Source: Bacteroidota bacterium | Lineage (GTDB): Bacteria; Bacteroidota; Bacteroidia; Sphingobacteriales; Sphingobacteriaceae | Direction: 5' to 3' | DNA length: 37,706 nucleotides | Assembly: GCA_013286235.1 (NCBI GenBank) | Contig: JABDGE010000032.1 | Span: 1-37,706, forward strand | Part shown: piece after piece, positions 9,282 through 18,165 of the stretch | Numbering within the stretch: the first letter of the stretch is position 1 | Layout: every line of letters starts with the position of its first letter | The notes under the pieces: model-generated | Seen by the model: the letters and a program-made list of their open reading frames with translations, nothing else | Told to the model about the DNA's origin: nothing | Database searches by the model: none | Program-made: the position numbers and the translations under genes

Positions 9282-12200
9282 TGCTGCTTCTTTTAATGTG
9301 CCTTGTACGGTGGTAGGCGATGGGGCGGGGAACCTTTATGTGGTTGACACGCACACCAATTTGATAAGGAAAATAGTTGTTTCAACCGGCGCGGTAACAA
9401 CGCTTGCAGGGAGCGGCGCTGCAGGTACAACCAACGGTATCGGCACGGCGGCCACTTTTTATCAGCCAAACGGACTTTGTATAGATGCGGCAGGGGCAAA
9501 CTTATATGTTTCGGAATATGCCGGCGGGGACATCCGGAAAATTGTAATAGCGACAGGGGTTGTTACGACCATAGCAACATCCAGCGGCCCAAGCGGGGTA
9601 ACCCTTGATGTGTCCGGTCAAAACTTATACTTCCCTGATTTTAATACCAACGTTATATATAAAGTAGTGCTTTCCACCGGCGTTCAATCGATTTACGCGG
9701 GAAGCGGCGCATATGGCCTAAATAATGGCAGCCTTTCGACATCACAGTTTAGGAGCCCCGCTGATTTGGCGTTCGATGGTTTTGGAAACCTATTTGTATC
9801 TGATTATAATAATAACGAAATAAGGGAAATTAACGCCGCAGGAACAGCGGTAACGCTGTTTGCCGGTTCATCTACAGCTGCTTCAGGTTCAATCAACGGA
9901 ACCGGCAGCGCGGCAACTTTTCACACTCCGGCTACCCTATCATTTGACTGGGCTGGAAATCTGTACACCGGCGATATCAGGAATGACCTGATCAGGAAAA
10001 TAACAACCGGCGGTGTAGTCACAACGCTTGCGGGCGAAACAGGCATTCCGGGATTTACCAACGGTTCGTCGTTTTTAACATCTACTTTTGGCTATCCCTA
10101 TCACCCTTATGTCGACCCTTCCGGCAATATGTACGTACCTGACTTTCTGGAAAATAACATCCGGCAGCTAACCATTTGCGGATGGGCAATTTCGGGTGCC
10201 TTGCCGGCGGGCATTACGTTCGACGCTACCTCAGGTATACTTGCCGGAAACGCAACGGTTACGGGCAGCTTTCCAGTCGCAATAACAGCTTATAATTTAT
10301 ACGGCAGTTCCACGGCCAATGTCACCATAATCTGCAACGCGGCTTACGATTGGCTGGGAACCAGCAGCAACGACTGGAATGACGTCAATAACTGGATTTC
10401 AAAAACGGTACCGGTTGCAGGCAGTAATGTCAATATAGGGGTAACTTACCCGTTTACCAATCAACCTATCGTACAAAATGCCCCCGCAGCGGTGACTTTA
10501 GGCACTTTAAACTTCGGCAACTTTGGCGGCAAGGCGCCTGTGTTAACCGTAAACAGTCCGTATCAATTAACATTTGGCGATATTAATGAGGTGAGCGACG
10601 CCAATTCGGCAACCACGGCATACACAGCCACACTGGCGGGTACGGGTGTCATTAATGCCGCCAACTTAAATGTTACCGCCAACACGGTTTCGGCCAATAC
10701 TTATACGGAAGCCATTTCGTCATCCATAACCGGCTTAAACCTTTCGGGCAATATCAACTTAACGTCGGCGTTTTCAAGCAATGCTTATAACGCGGCATTC
10801 AACGTCACCGGTGGTGTAACAAGTTTAACCAGCACAGGCACCACGGGCATTATATCAACCAGCAACCAGGCGGGCAGTGCTTCTGCAACCGGCGTTAGCG
10901 CCGGCACGCTGCAATGGGCAAACGCCAACGGGTTATCGGGTCTTTCGACCACCGGAACAAATACCCTGGCATGCAGCGGAACAGGCGTTATCGGTTATGC
11001 CGGCGCAAGTCAGACCGTTTATACCGATCTGCCGGTTACCGGATTACCGACCGGGGTTAGTTACCAGGGCATAAGCTTTTCGGGGACGGGTATAAAAACG
11101 CCGAATGGCGCAAGTACCAATAACCTGAATATTGCCGGAAGTTTCACCAACTCGATGCCTAATACTACTGGCAATTATGTTGCACTTTACAATACGATAG
11201 TGAATTTTAACGGAAATGGGGCTCAGGCTTTGGCGGGCGGAGCCGCTTCACAGACCTTCGGTTCTGTTTTCAACACCGTTAATTTCACCAATGCGGGGAT
11301 AAAAACCATAAGCGGCAATTTTTATGTGGCCCCCACCGGCTTATTGACCATGAGCAACGGCGCTGCGCTGGTGGCCGGTGATAATGCTGCATCGCCGACC
11401 ACGGCTGACGCCTATTTGACCCTGGTATCCGACAACGACAGCACTGCGGCTGTAGCACCAATCCCGTCCGGCTGTTCCGTAACCGGAAATGTAAACGTAC
11501 AGCGTTTTATCTCCGGGGACAGGAGCTATCGCTTAATGTCATCAGCCGTTTCTGCCGGAGGCAGCCCCAATGGCACGTCGGGCATGAATTATTTGTTGAA
11601 CAGCCTTTACCTTACCGGCCCAGGCCCGGGATTCTCGGCTACAGGTAACCCGACTTTATTCCTTTATGATGAAAGCTTTGTGCCACAATACAGTACTTTT
11701 TATAACAGCAACTATATAGCCGTGAGCTCGATGAGCACAGGAACGGGGGCTTCTCCGACATACCCTGTGTCGCCTAATGGGGCGGGTTTAACCGGGTCTT
11801 ATACAGTGCCGGCGGCTAACGGCTATTATGTATTTTACCGGGGTAATTTGTCGGAAGGCGTCGCTAATTTAACCAGCCCAACCTATAGCCCGGTATTATC
11901 GACCGTTGCCACCACAACAGGAACCTTAAACCAGGGCCAGGTTAGCTTTGCAGCCTGGTATGCGCCTTCGTCGGCGACCTTCGGCGGCGTTAGCCAGTTC
12001 TGGTACCTGGTTGGCAACCCCTATGCCAGCGCAATCGACCTGGCGAACGTCCAGGGGGTATCCGCAAGCAACAGCGGCATTTTTATGACACCCTACAACA
12101 CCACTACCAACACAGGCATTACCAGCTTTATTTACGAGCTGAACCCGGCGAACGGCATCTATGCCATTTACAATACAGCCGGGCCAAGCACCCTCCACGC

Positions 12201-13362
12201 CGCGGAGTTTATCGGCAGCGGGCAGGGATTTTTCGTGGAGGCCTATGGGGCCAACTCCTCGCAATTAGTGTTTAACGAAAGCGCAAAAGCAACCTCGACC
12301 AACGCCCACCTGCCCGAAGGTTTTATGAACCAAAGGATCAACAATCCGGCGGCAATCAACCCGGGTGTGCCTAACCCCATCTTACGGCTAAGGATGACCA
12401 AAGACAGTATAAACGACGAGGAGACTATCATCACCTTTAACCCAAAAGCGAGCAGCGGCTTTGTGATCAATGAAGACGCGCGCCACTGGAAAGGTAACGG
12501 TTTAATTGGCTTCACCAGCATATCCAGCGATAACGTACCACTTGCGATTAACTCCCTGCCGTTGGCCGCATCGCTGACTATCCCCCTGCGCACGGTGGCA
12601 ACAAATGATGGTTTATACAATATGTCCCTATCTATGGACGCTCCCCTGCCCGCCCTCTACGAGATTTGGCTAAAGGATGCCTATAAAAAAGATTCGCTGG
12701 ATATTAAGGATAACCCTACGTACAATTTTGATATCCTGCATTCGGACACCAATTCATTCGGCGACCACCGTTTTAGCCTGGTTATCCGCCAGAACCCGGC
12801 GCTGATGGTACACCTGCTCAGCTTTAACGCGATAAAAGCTACCGGCGGCGACAATGTATTATGGACCACCGAAAATGAATCGAATTACACCAATTTCGCG
12901 GTTCAGCGAAGCACCGATGGGGGCACAACTTTTACTACCCTTGGCGCACTGTTGTCGAGCGGATTAGGTTCCTACAACTACCTGGATGGCAAGCCGGTGC
13001 AAGGCGCCAACAGCTACCGTCTGCAACTGACTGATTTAAACGGGAACATAACGTATTCGAATGTGATCACCATCATGTACGCCAATACAGGTAACCAGAT
13101 CACGCTGAACGGCTTTATGGTGTACCCGAACCCGACAGCCGGAGCGGTTAACCTATCTATCAATCAACCAACTGCTACCGCCACGACCACCTATACCATC
13201 GAGATCGTCAACAACCTGGGCGTAGTGCTCAAAACAGCGCAATCATCATCGCCGCAATGGCAAACCGATGTAAGCGCGCTGGTGCCGGGAACTTATTTTA
13301 TCACGGTAATGAATACCAATACGAATACGCTGGTGGGGAGAAGTGCGTTTGTGAAGTTGTGA
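9154..13362 (+). CDS. Giant NHL/Ig-like protein, C-terminal part after the frameshift, with T9SS type A sorting domain
   Basis: This frame is the continuation of the gene that starts at 1056. The ATG at 9154 lies inside the module start and is probably not a real start; true coding in this frame begins in the G run 9189-9196, at GGAVPGMAYG. It holds the last NHL module with its Ig domain to about 10340, then a region opening YDWLGTSSNDWNDVNNW, then a beta-rich passenger-like stretch, and from about 13108 an 84-residue tail (GFMVYPNPTAGAVNL ... GTYFITVMN ... FVKL) that is a T9SS type A sorting domain. As it stands it has no signal peptide, so it could not be exported alone. Joined with the upstream frame the total is 4101 residues, exactly in frame after loss of one base. 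Its last 600 or so residues are paralogous to those of the protein ending at 24792. Confidence 0.85.
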   Translation: MGYPAVIHLPIQGGAVPGMAYGLVTTPYGSTTGVAGNTNGTGNAASFNVPCTVVGDGAGNLYVVDTHTNLIRKIVVSTGAVTTLAGSGAAGTTNGIGTAATFYQPNGLCIDAAGANLYVSEYAGGDIRKIVIATGVVTTIATSSGPSGVTLDVSGQNLYFPDFNTNVIYKVVLSTGVQSIYAGSGAYGLNNGSLSTSQFRSPADLAFDGFGNLFVSDYNNNEIREINAAGTAVTLFAGSSTAASGSINGTGSAATFHTPATLSFDWAGNLYTGDIRNDLIRKITTGGVVTTLAGETGIPGFTNGSSFLTSTFGYPYHPYVDPSGNMYVPDFLENNIRQLTICGWAISGALPAGITFDATSGILAGNATVTGSFPVAITAYNLYGSSTANVTIICNAAYDWLGTSSNDWNDVNNWISKTVPVAGSNVNIGVTYPFTNQPIVQNAPAAVTLGTLNFGNFGGKAPVLTVNSPYQLTFGDINEVSDANSATTAYTATLAGTGVINAANLNVTANTVSANTYTEAISSSITGLNLSGNINLTSAFSSNAYNAAFNVTGGVTSLTSTGTTGIISTSNQAGSASATGVSAGTLQWANANGLSGLSTTGTNTLACSGTGVIGYAGASQTVYTDLPVTGLPTGVSYQGISFSGTGIKTPNGASTNNLNIAGSFTNSMPNTTGNYVALYNTIVNFNGNGAQALAGGAASQTFGSVFNTVNFTNAGIKTISGNFYVAPTGLLTMSNGAALVAGDNAASPTTADAYLTLVSDNDSTAAVAPIPSGCSVTGNVNVQRFISGDRSYRLMSSAVSAGGSPNGTSGMNYLLNSLYLTGPGPGFSATGNPTLFLYDESFVPQYSTFYNSNYIAVSSMSTGTGASPTYPVSPNGAGLTGSYTVPAANGYYVFYRGNLSEGVANLTSPTYSPVLSTVATTTGTLNQGQVSFAAWYAPSSATFGGVSQFWYLVGNPYASAIDLANVQGVSASNSGIFMTPYNTTTNTGITSFIYELNPANGIYAIYNTAGPSTLHAAEFIGSGQGFFVEAYGANSSQLVFNESAKATSTNAHLPEGFMNQRINNPAAINPGVPNPILRLRMTKDSINDEETIITFNPKASSGFVINEDARHWKGNGLIGFTSISSDNVPLAINSLPLAASLTIPLRTVATNDGLYNMSLSMDAPLPALYEIWLKDAYKKDSLDIKDNPTYNFDILHSDTNSFGDHRFSLVIRQNPALMVHLLSFNAIKATGGDNVLWTTENESNYTNFAVQRSTDGGTTFTTLGALLSSGLGSYNYLDGKPVQGANSYRLQLTDLNGNITYSNVITIMYANTGNQITLNGFMVYPNPTAGAVNLSINQPTATATTTYTIEIVNNLGVVLKTAQSSSPQWQTDVSALVPGTYFITVMNTNTNTLVGRSAFVKL
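9189..9196 (+). other. Run of eight G that breaks the giant gene (possible phase-variable tract)
   Basis: The codons for the conserved NTGGAVP motif read AAT ACA then eight G then CTGTACC. Seven G would give N-T-G-G-A-V-P and keep the frame; eight shift it. The same motif in the other modules is written with GGC GGC or GGT GGG codons and has no long run. The cause may be a sequencing error, a fixed mutation or slipped-strand phase variation. Confidence 0.9.
11487..13362 (+). repeat. C-terminal block shared with the second giant gene
   Basis: From the NVQR motif onward the two giant proteins align without large gaps (YLLNSLYLTG, FVPQYSTFYNSN, NGAGLTGSY, GNPYASAIDLA, VFNESAKATSTNA, SFGDHRFSLVIRQN). 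The partner is 22930-24792. The last 75 bases, including the stop codon, are identical (13288-13362 and 24718-24792). Confidence 0.8.
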
Positions 13363-13423
13363 GTTAGAGATTGGAGGTTAGAGATTAGGTAGAAGATGTG
13401 CGAATGTGAGGGGGTTCATAGTT

Positions 13424-13443
13424 CATCCCGCACGTGCGGGATG
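13424..13443. repeat. Perfect palindrome with core CCCGCACGTGCGGG (site 1)
   Basis: A 20-bp perfect palindrome: the 14-bp core CCCGCACGTGCGGG with CAT before it and ATG after it. The same core recurs at 13909-13922 and 17938-17951, always between genes. Confidence 0.8.
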
Positions 13444-13484
13444 GTTCACAGCCGGAGGTTTTAGTTAGATGTGCGGATGTGAAA

Positions 13485-13516
13485 ATATGCAGATATGCAG
13501 ATATGCAGATATGCGG
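13485..13516 (+). repeat. Microsatellite, ATATGCAG in four copies
   Basis: Four consecutive copies of ATATGCAG, the last with one change (ATATGCGG). It sits inside the first copy of the larger intergenic repeat and is absent from the second and third, so it accounts for most of that copy's extra length (268 versus 214 bp). Confidence 0.8.
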
Positions 13517-13905
13517 ATGTCGAATGTGTGGGTTAAAGTCGTTTAGCTAAGAACATTATCCACGCCTCACCCAAACCCTCTCCAAGGGAGCGGGCTTTAG
13601 CTGCGCATTTACATCAACGAGATAATTCCTTTTACCAATATTTGCCTTAACTAAACGGCATTGATCTGCAGATGTGAAGGGGTTCATAGTTCATGGTTTA
13701 TAGCCGAAGGGTTTTAGTTAGGTGAAAATGTGCGGATGTGCGGGCTAAAGTCGTTCAGCTAAGAACATTATCCACGCCTTACCCAAACCCTCTACAAGGG
13801 GGAGAGGGCTTTAGCTGCGCATTTACATCAACGAGATAATTCCTTTTACCAATATTTTCCTTAACTAAACAGCATTGATCTGCAGATGCGAAGGGGTTCA
13901 TAGTT

Positions 13906-13925
13906 CATCCCGCACGTGCGGGATG
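13906..13925. repeat. Perfect palindrome with core CCCGCACGTGCGGG (site 2)
   Basis: The second copy of the 20-bp palindrome, in the third unit of the intergenic repeat, followed by GTTTATAGCC as the first is followed by GTTCACAGCC. Confidence 0.8.
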
Positions 13926-14107
13926 GTTTATAGCCGAAGGGTTTTAGTTAGGTGTGAAAATGTGCGGATGTGAGATATTAGATTAGTTTAAAATAACGGG
14001 CCTTGTGTTTTGACAATAATAAGTTAAAGGGAAAGCACTAACAGTCACGAATTACTTTTCGGTTAAATTCGTGAAATTCGATTAAATTCGAGTTAATTAG
14101 TGTTTTT

Positions 14108-17086
14108 ATGATACGATTTGGGTTTAGCTGTTTGTTGTTTTTTATTCCGCTTCGGTTGTTGGCGCAAGTATTTACGCCCAACCCCGACTGGCGCTTTGAG
14201 AACTTTAATAGCCAAAATCACTTCATAAACCGCGAAATACCTGATTTGACATTGGACAAGCATGGCTACGTGTGGACATGCGCCAATGGCCTGGAAAGAT
14301 TCGACGGCTATAAAACGAAAGAGTTTAACAGTTTTGACAAGTCGGAAGGCGGGCTAAAAGGTTATTATTCAGGTGTAATTGCAGACAGCACCGGGCGAGT
14401 TTGGGTCGGTTCGGCAGGGTTGTGCTATTATGATGATGTGAGCGGCAAATTTGTTTACGTTAAACCGGATTCGAAGCACGATTTCGCTGGCTTTGCTGCC
14501 TTTTGTGCAGACAAAAACAACTTATGGTTCGTTTGTGAATACGGTTTGGCCAGGTTAGACCTCCGGACATTAAAAATATCATTTACGTCGCTGACCAGCA
14601 TTGCCGACCCCCTTTGTACCTATTTGATAGATGAAAATACCATAATGGTATCGAGCCGCGAGAAAGTCTATTTCTACAATAGCAGGCAAAATACTTACAC
14701 ATCGGCCACTTTGATTTACAATGGCTCGCTGCTCAAAACATTCGGCGTATCCAAGTGCGGCTCCACTATCTATTTAGGGACAAATTATGGGTTATTCACG
14801 CTGAAAGATTCAAAAACGGCGGCCTTCGAATGTGCAGCGACCAAAGATATTTCAATAAACGACCTCTTATTTCTTCCACAGGATAAAAAAAAAGAGCACC
14901 TTTTTTTGGCTTCTGAAGGAAAGGGGCTCATGGTGTACAACATCATCTCAAAAAAAATCGAATGTAATTATGTCCATGATAGTAATAACCCATATAGCTT
15001 GCCTGATAACATCATTTCAAAATTGTATGTTGATAAAAAGGGGAGGTTATGGGTGGGCTCCGACTATGGGATGAGCATGCTCGATATAAACAACCAGCAG
15101 TTAAAAATACGGTTCCTGAATAAGGACAGCGCTGTTGAATTGGGAATAAGTAAGGCTGCCAGGGATAAATACGACAGCACAAAGGTTTGGATGTCGTCAT
15201 ACAACCATGGAATGATCTGCGTAAACTGGAAAACCAAAAAGGTTGAAAAAGTATTTGATGGCGACCCTCAGGTTCAAAATCTATATGACTTTGTGCAGGT
15301 ATCGAAAACGAGATGGTTGCTGATCAATCAAAAAAGGGTTATGGAGTGGGAACCCCAAAAGGGCGTACTGTCGCAAAGAGTACTCCCGCTCTCTGATTCT
15401 CTTCTGATTGTGTGCAATATGCGAAGGTTGATCTTAGCGGATGAAAAGGCCTGTTTTATAACTACAAACAGGGGCTTGTTTAAATATGATTTGATTACCC
15501 GTCAAATTACCGCCGCTTCAGCAACTGCATCAAAGAAAAGCGGGGAGCAGTATAAATATATACTGTTAAATGGTTTTTATGACAACGGAATACTTTGGAT
15601 TGCATCAAGGAACGGGCTATTTAGTTATGATATAGCCAAAGGTGCAACTACGGTTTATACAGGAAAGGGCGAACCGGGGAATTATTTTTTCTTTGATGTG
15701 ATAGGGGCGCCAAAAAACCGGATCGTTTGCGCTGCGGGTACCGGCATCACGCTATTCGATAAAAAAACAAAAAGTTTTAGGGTAGTGAACGCGCTGGGTA
15801 ATTTAATAAACCCGGGGTGTTTAACTGTTAGCGTAATAAATAACGCTGTTTGGACGGGCGGCGGAATGGGGATTTTAAATTATGACCTTAACACTGGTGT
15901 TTCTGTCTTGGCCCAGCACGAAATTTCAGTGATGGACGTATCCCCAAGTTCTCCGTTTGCTGTTATTGGCAACGACATTGTTTTTGGCTTTAGAAATGGA
16001 TACGCTTATTTTACGCCAAACCAAAAAGCTGTCACCCTTCCATCTAACCCGATCATAGAGGATGTATACGCAAACAATCAACCAGTCTTATGGCAGCGCC
16101 AGGCCGGGGAGGTCTCCGGCAATTTAGTTTTCAGCCATTTGGATAATTCCATAAATATTGCTTTCACTGCTTTTTTGTATACAGACCCCGACCACATAAA
16201 ATTCCGTTACCGGCTCAACGGAGCTAATCCCGGGTGGCAATATCCCGGGGATGAACGCAGCGCTAACTATGCACAGCTTGCACCTGGAAATTATACATTT
16301 TATGTTCAGAGCGGTAATCGAAACGGCGTTTGGAATAAACATTTAGCCTCATTCAGTTTTGCCATAAACCCTCCATATTGGGAAACATGGTGGTTCAGAA
16401 CATTGGCAGTACTGTTGATGGCGCTCGGGGTATATAGTTTATACCGCTATAAGATAAACAACCTGCGGGCTATTGAACGGATAAGGGAGAAGATTGCTTC
16501 TGATTTTCATGATGATATAGGTTCGGCCCTGAGCAGTATTTCTATTTTCAGCGAGGTGGCCGATAAACAACTGAAACAACAATATCCGACCGAACAAACC
16601 AGGGAGATCGTCGGCCACATCTCTTTTCATTCACGCGCTATGCTTGATGCCATGGACGACATTGTTTGGGCGGTAAATCCGCAAAACGATCATTTCAATG
16701 ACCTCGCTGTCCGGATGCGTGAATTTGCCATTCCGCTGCTTGAAGCAAAAAGCATAGGGTTTGATATTAATATACAGGAAGATATACTGAGCACGCGGGT
16801 ACGAATGGAGGTTAGGAAAAACATATTTATGATTTTTAAAGAATGCATTAACAATATACTTAAACACTCCGGGTGCTCGGCTATGAGTGTAGTTGTCAAC
16901 AAATTAAATAACCAGCTTGAATTTATTATCAGCGATAACGGCAAAGGTTTTGATGCTAATGCGCCGCATACCCGCAATGGACTCAAAAATATGAAGAGGC
17001 GTGCCGCGGAAATTAACGGCACAATACAGGTAACAAGTGAGCCGGGTAATGGAACCGTTGCAAGATTGCTTGTTAATATCATATAA
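14108..17086 (+). CDS. Sensor histidine kinase with periplasmic Reg_prop propeller, Y_Y_Y domain and HisKA_3 core
   Basis: 992 residues. A signal peptide (1-20, ending LLAQ) is followed by a long propeller sensor with Reg_prop motifs such as GYVWTCANGLERFDGY, GRVWVGSAGL, GRLWVGSDYGMSMLD and LWIASRNGLFSYD. A Y_Y_Y domain follows at about 670-755 (FRYRLNGANPGW, NYTFYVQSGNRNGVW), then one membrane segment (about 761-782), then a HisKA_3 dimerisation domain with FHDDIGSALSS, phosphoacceptor His801. The ATPase domain has an N box at about 915 (NNILKHSG) and a G box SDNGKGFD. It thus senses in the periplasm and phosphorylates a NarL-type partner in the cytoplasm, almost certainly the regulator 59 bp downstream. 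HisKA_3 kinases of this shape are not hybrids and need a separate regulator, as seen here. The ligand is unknown; in Bacteroidota relatives it is often a glycan breakdown product. Confidence 0.93.
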   Translation: MIRFGFSCLLFFIPLRLLAQVFTPNPDWRFENFNSQNHFINREIPDLTLDKHGYVWTCANGLERFDGYKTKEFNSFDKSEGGLKGYYSGVIADSTGRVWVGSAGLCYYDDVSGKFVYVKPDSKHDFAGFAAFCADKNNLWFVCEYGLARLDLRTLKISFTSLTSIADPLCTYLIDENTIMVSSREKVYFYNSRQNTYTSATLIYNGSLLKTFGVSKCGSTIYLGTNYGLFTLKDSKTAAFECAATKDISINDLLFLPQDKKKEHLFLASEGKGLMVYNIISKKIECNYVHDSNNPYSLPDNIISKLYVDKKGRLWVGSDYGMSMLDINNQQLKIRFLNKDSAVELGISKAARDKYDSTKVWMSSYNHGMICVNWKTKKVEKVFDGDPQVQNLYDFVQVSKTRWLLINQKRVMEWEPQKGVLSQRVLPLSDSLLIVCNMRRLILADEKACFITTNRGLFKYDLITRQITAASATASKKSGEQYKYILLNGFYDNGILWIASRNGLFSYDIAKGATTVYTGKGEPGNYFFFDVIGAPKNRIVCAAGTGITLFDKKTKSFRVVNALGNLINPGCLTVSVINNAVWTGGGMGILNYDLNTGVSVLAQHEISVMDVSPSSPFAVIGNDIVFGFRNGYAYFTPNQKAVTLPSNPIIEDVYANNQPVLWQRQAGEVSGNLVFSHLDNSINIAFTAFLYTDPDHIKFRYRLNGANPGWQYPGDERSANYAQLAPGNYTFYVQSGNRNGVWNKHLASFSFAINPPYWETWWFRTLAVLLMALGVYSLYRYKINNLRAIERIREKIASDFHDDIGSALSSISIFSEVADKQLKQQYPTEQTREIVGHISFHSRAMLDAMDDIVWAVNPQNDHFNDLAVRMREFAIPLLEAKSIGFDINIQEDILSTRVRMEVRKNIFMIFKECINNILKHSGCSAMSVVVNKLNNQLEFIISDNGKGFDANAPHTRNGLKNMKRRAAEINGTIQVTSEPGNGTVARLLVNII

Positions 17087-17144
17087 ACATCTGATTGGAT
17101 ATGCAATTAATCCGGGCTATCTTTATCTATTAACAGCAAAAAAA

Positions 17145-17792
17145 TTGGACATCAGGGTTTCTGTATTCGATGATAACAACGCCTTGCGCGACGGCCTGTA
17201 CTATCTTATTTCAGGTACACCGGGTTTTGCCATCGCCGGGATATACCCCGATTGCAACCATGTGCTGGAACACCTGCGGGAGGATGCCGCTGATGTTATC
17301 CTGATGGATATTGATATGCCGGGGTTGAACGGCATTGAAGCTACGGCATTGATAAAAAGTCATTTTCCGGATATAAACGTGCTGATACTTACATCTTATG
17401 ATGATAGCGAGAAAATCTTTGATGCTATTCAATCAGGCGCCACAGGCTATCTTTTGAAAAAAACCACACCCGCCAAAATAATGGACGCGATTACTGAAAT
17501 AAACCAGGGCGGCGCGCCGATGAATGCGGGTATAGCCCGAAAGGTACTGGCGTTTTTTAGCGAAAAGAAAAATGTAACTGAAAATGAATATGACCTTTCC
17601 TCCCGTGAGATAGATGTGCTGCGATGCCTGGTAAAGGGCGACAGTTACAAAATGATTGCCGGCCGCTGTTTCATCAGCATGGGAACAGTTTGCACGCACA
17701 TATGCAATATTTACAAAAAGCTGCATGTTAACTCCAAATCGGAAGCGGTCGCCAAAGCTATTCGTGAGCGGTTGATCATCGATAGTATATAA
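17145..17792 (+). CDS. NarL/LuxR-family response regulator
   Basis: An N-terminal receiver domain (acidic pair at residues 9-10, phosphoacceptor Asp55 in ILMDIDMPG, LTSYDD and the conserved lysine in LLKKT) is joined to a C-terminal LuxR helix-turn-helix (LSSREIDVLRCLVKG ... GTVCTHICNIYKKLHV). I prefer the TTG at 17145 as start because the protein then begins MDIRVSVFDDN, the usual beginning for this family, giving 215 residues and no overlap with the kinase. The frame is open further back, with a GTG at 17037 and an ATG at 17049, but these would add a non-conserved 32-36 residue extension encoded on top of the kinase end. It is the expected partner of the kinase at 14108 and is probably co-transcribed with it. 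Its targets are unknown; the two flanking giant surface protein genes are candidates by position. Confidence 0.9.
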   Translation: MDIRVSVFDDNNALRDGLYYLISGTPGFAIAGIYPDCNHVLEHLREDAADVILMDIDMPGLNGIEATALIKSHFPDINVLILTSYDDSEKIFDAIQSGATGYLLKKTTPAKIMDAITEINQGGAPMNAGIARKVLAFFSEKKNVTENEYDLSSREIDVLRCLVKGDSYKMIAGRCFISMGTVCTHICNIYKKLHVNSKSEAVAKAIRERLIIDSI

Positions 17793-17936
17793 TGCCAACA
17801 TAGAGCCAAGATACAAGAACCAAGAACCAAGATAAGCAGGTAAATTCCGGCCAATTGCAGATAAACGAGGATCCAAACGGCCCAATTGTCTCTCTTTTCG
17901 ACAATTTGTCCATCTCATCCTTGTTTTTTAACTCTT

Positions 17937-17952
17937 TCCCGCACGTGCGGGA
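17937..17952. repeat. Perfect palindrome with core CCCGCACGTGCGGG (site 3)
   Basis: 16-bp perfect palindrome (T + core + A), lying 4.0 kb from site 2 in a different intergenic gap with unrelated flanks. Confidence 0.8.
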
Positions 17953-18016
17953 TTGACTCTTGATTCGTATATATAGCATTTCTCTCCCCCTCCAATAAAC
18001 CATAAGCTTATATGAT

Positions 18017-18026
18017 TGACGCGTCA
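18017..18026. promoter_or_regulatory. Palindrome TGACGCGTCA upstream of the second giant gene, possible operator
   Basis: A perfect 10-bp palindrome 140 bp before the GTG start of the giant gene at 18166. It has the form of a dimer binding site, but no second copy was found upstream of the first giant gene. Low confidence. Confidence 0.2.
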
Positions 18027-18165
18027 TGTCATAATCCGGACTTTCGTATAGTTAACACCATCATTATCAGCGCCTGTCATTCATCACGATAAGTGCTTAC
18101 CCCGCTGATAGTTTTTGGTATTTGATTGACGCCCTATTGGTTTAAACCCCCAAGCAGGCTATACC

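Larger units (their letters stand above)
13411..13975 (+). repeat. Tandem intergenic repeat, period about 212-268 bp, two full copies plus a partial third
   Basis: Copies begin with GGGGTTCATAGTTCAT at 13411, 13679 and 13893. Copies one and two share long blocks at an offset of 212-214 bp: AAAGTCGTTnAGCTAAGAAC, ATTATCCACGCC, a CCAAACCCTCT hairpin segment, GGGCTTTAGCTGCGCATTT, ACATCAACGAGATAATTCC and CTGCAGATG. The first and third copies carry the CCCGCACGTGCGGG palindrome directly after GTTCAT; the second lacks it. No reading frame is conserved across copies, so these are DNA- or RNA-level elements of unknown role. Confidence 0.85.
13363..14107. other. 745-bp non-coding region between the first giant gene and the sensor kinase
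   Basis: No credible gene was seen. From left to right it holds a purine-rich micro-repeat after the stop codon (GTTAGAGATTGGAGG-like, 13363-13390), the long tandem repeats (13411-13975), an 8-bp microsatellite (13485-13516) and, before the kinase, a degenerate AAATTCG repeat (about 14060-14100). No box matching TTTG-N19-TAnnTTTG was found before the kinase start. Confidence 0.7.
17793..18165. other. 373-bp gap before the second giant gene
   Basis: No gene seen. It begins with a micro-repeat of the AAGAACCAAGA type (about 17805-17840), then holds a CCCGCACGTGCGGG palindrome (17938-17951), and a 10-bp palindrome TGACGCGTCA (18017-18026). The final 110 bp hold no TAnnTTTG box that I can find, so the promoter of the gene at 18166 is not assigned. 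Confidence 0.65.

Noticed and set aside
12243..12620. Long minus-strand open frames opposite the giant genes (this one and many others between 1376 and 24672)
   Set aside because: They follow the repeat structure of the sense genes, whose Gly/Thr/Ala-rich codons give few stops on the other strand. They have low-complexity composition, no recognisable domain, and lie wholly inside confident genes.
17776..18027. 83-codon minus-strand frame after the response regulator
   Set aside because: It covers a micro-repeat and a palindrome, and its composition is not protein-like. No family is recognisable.
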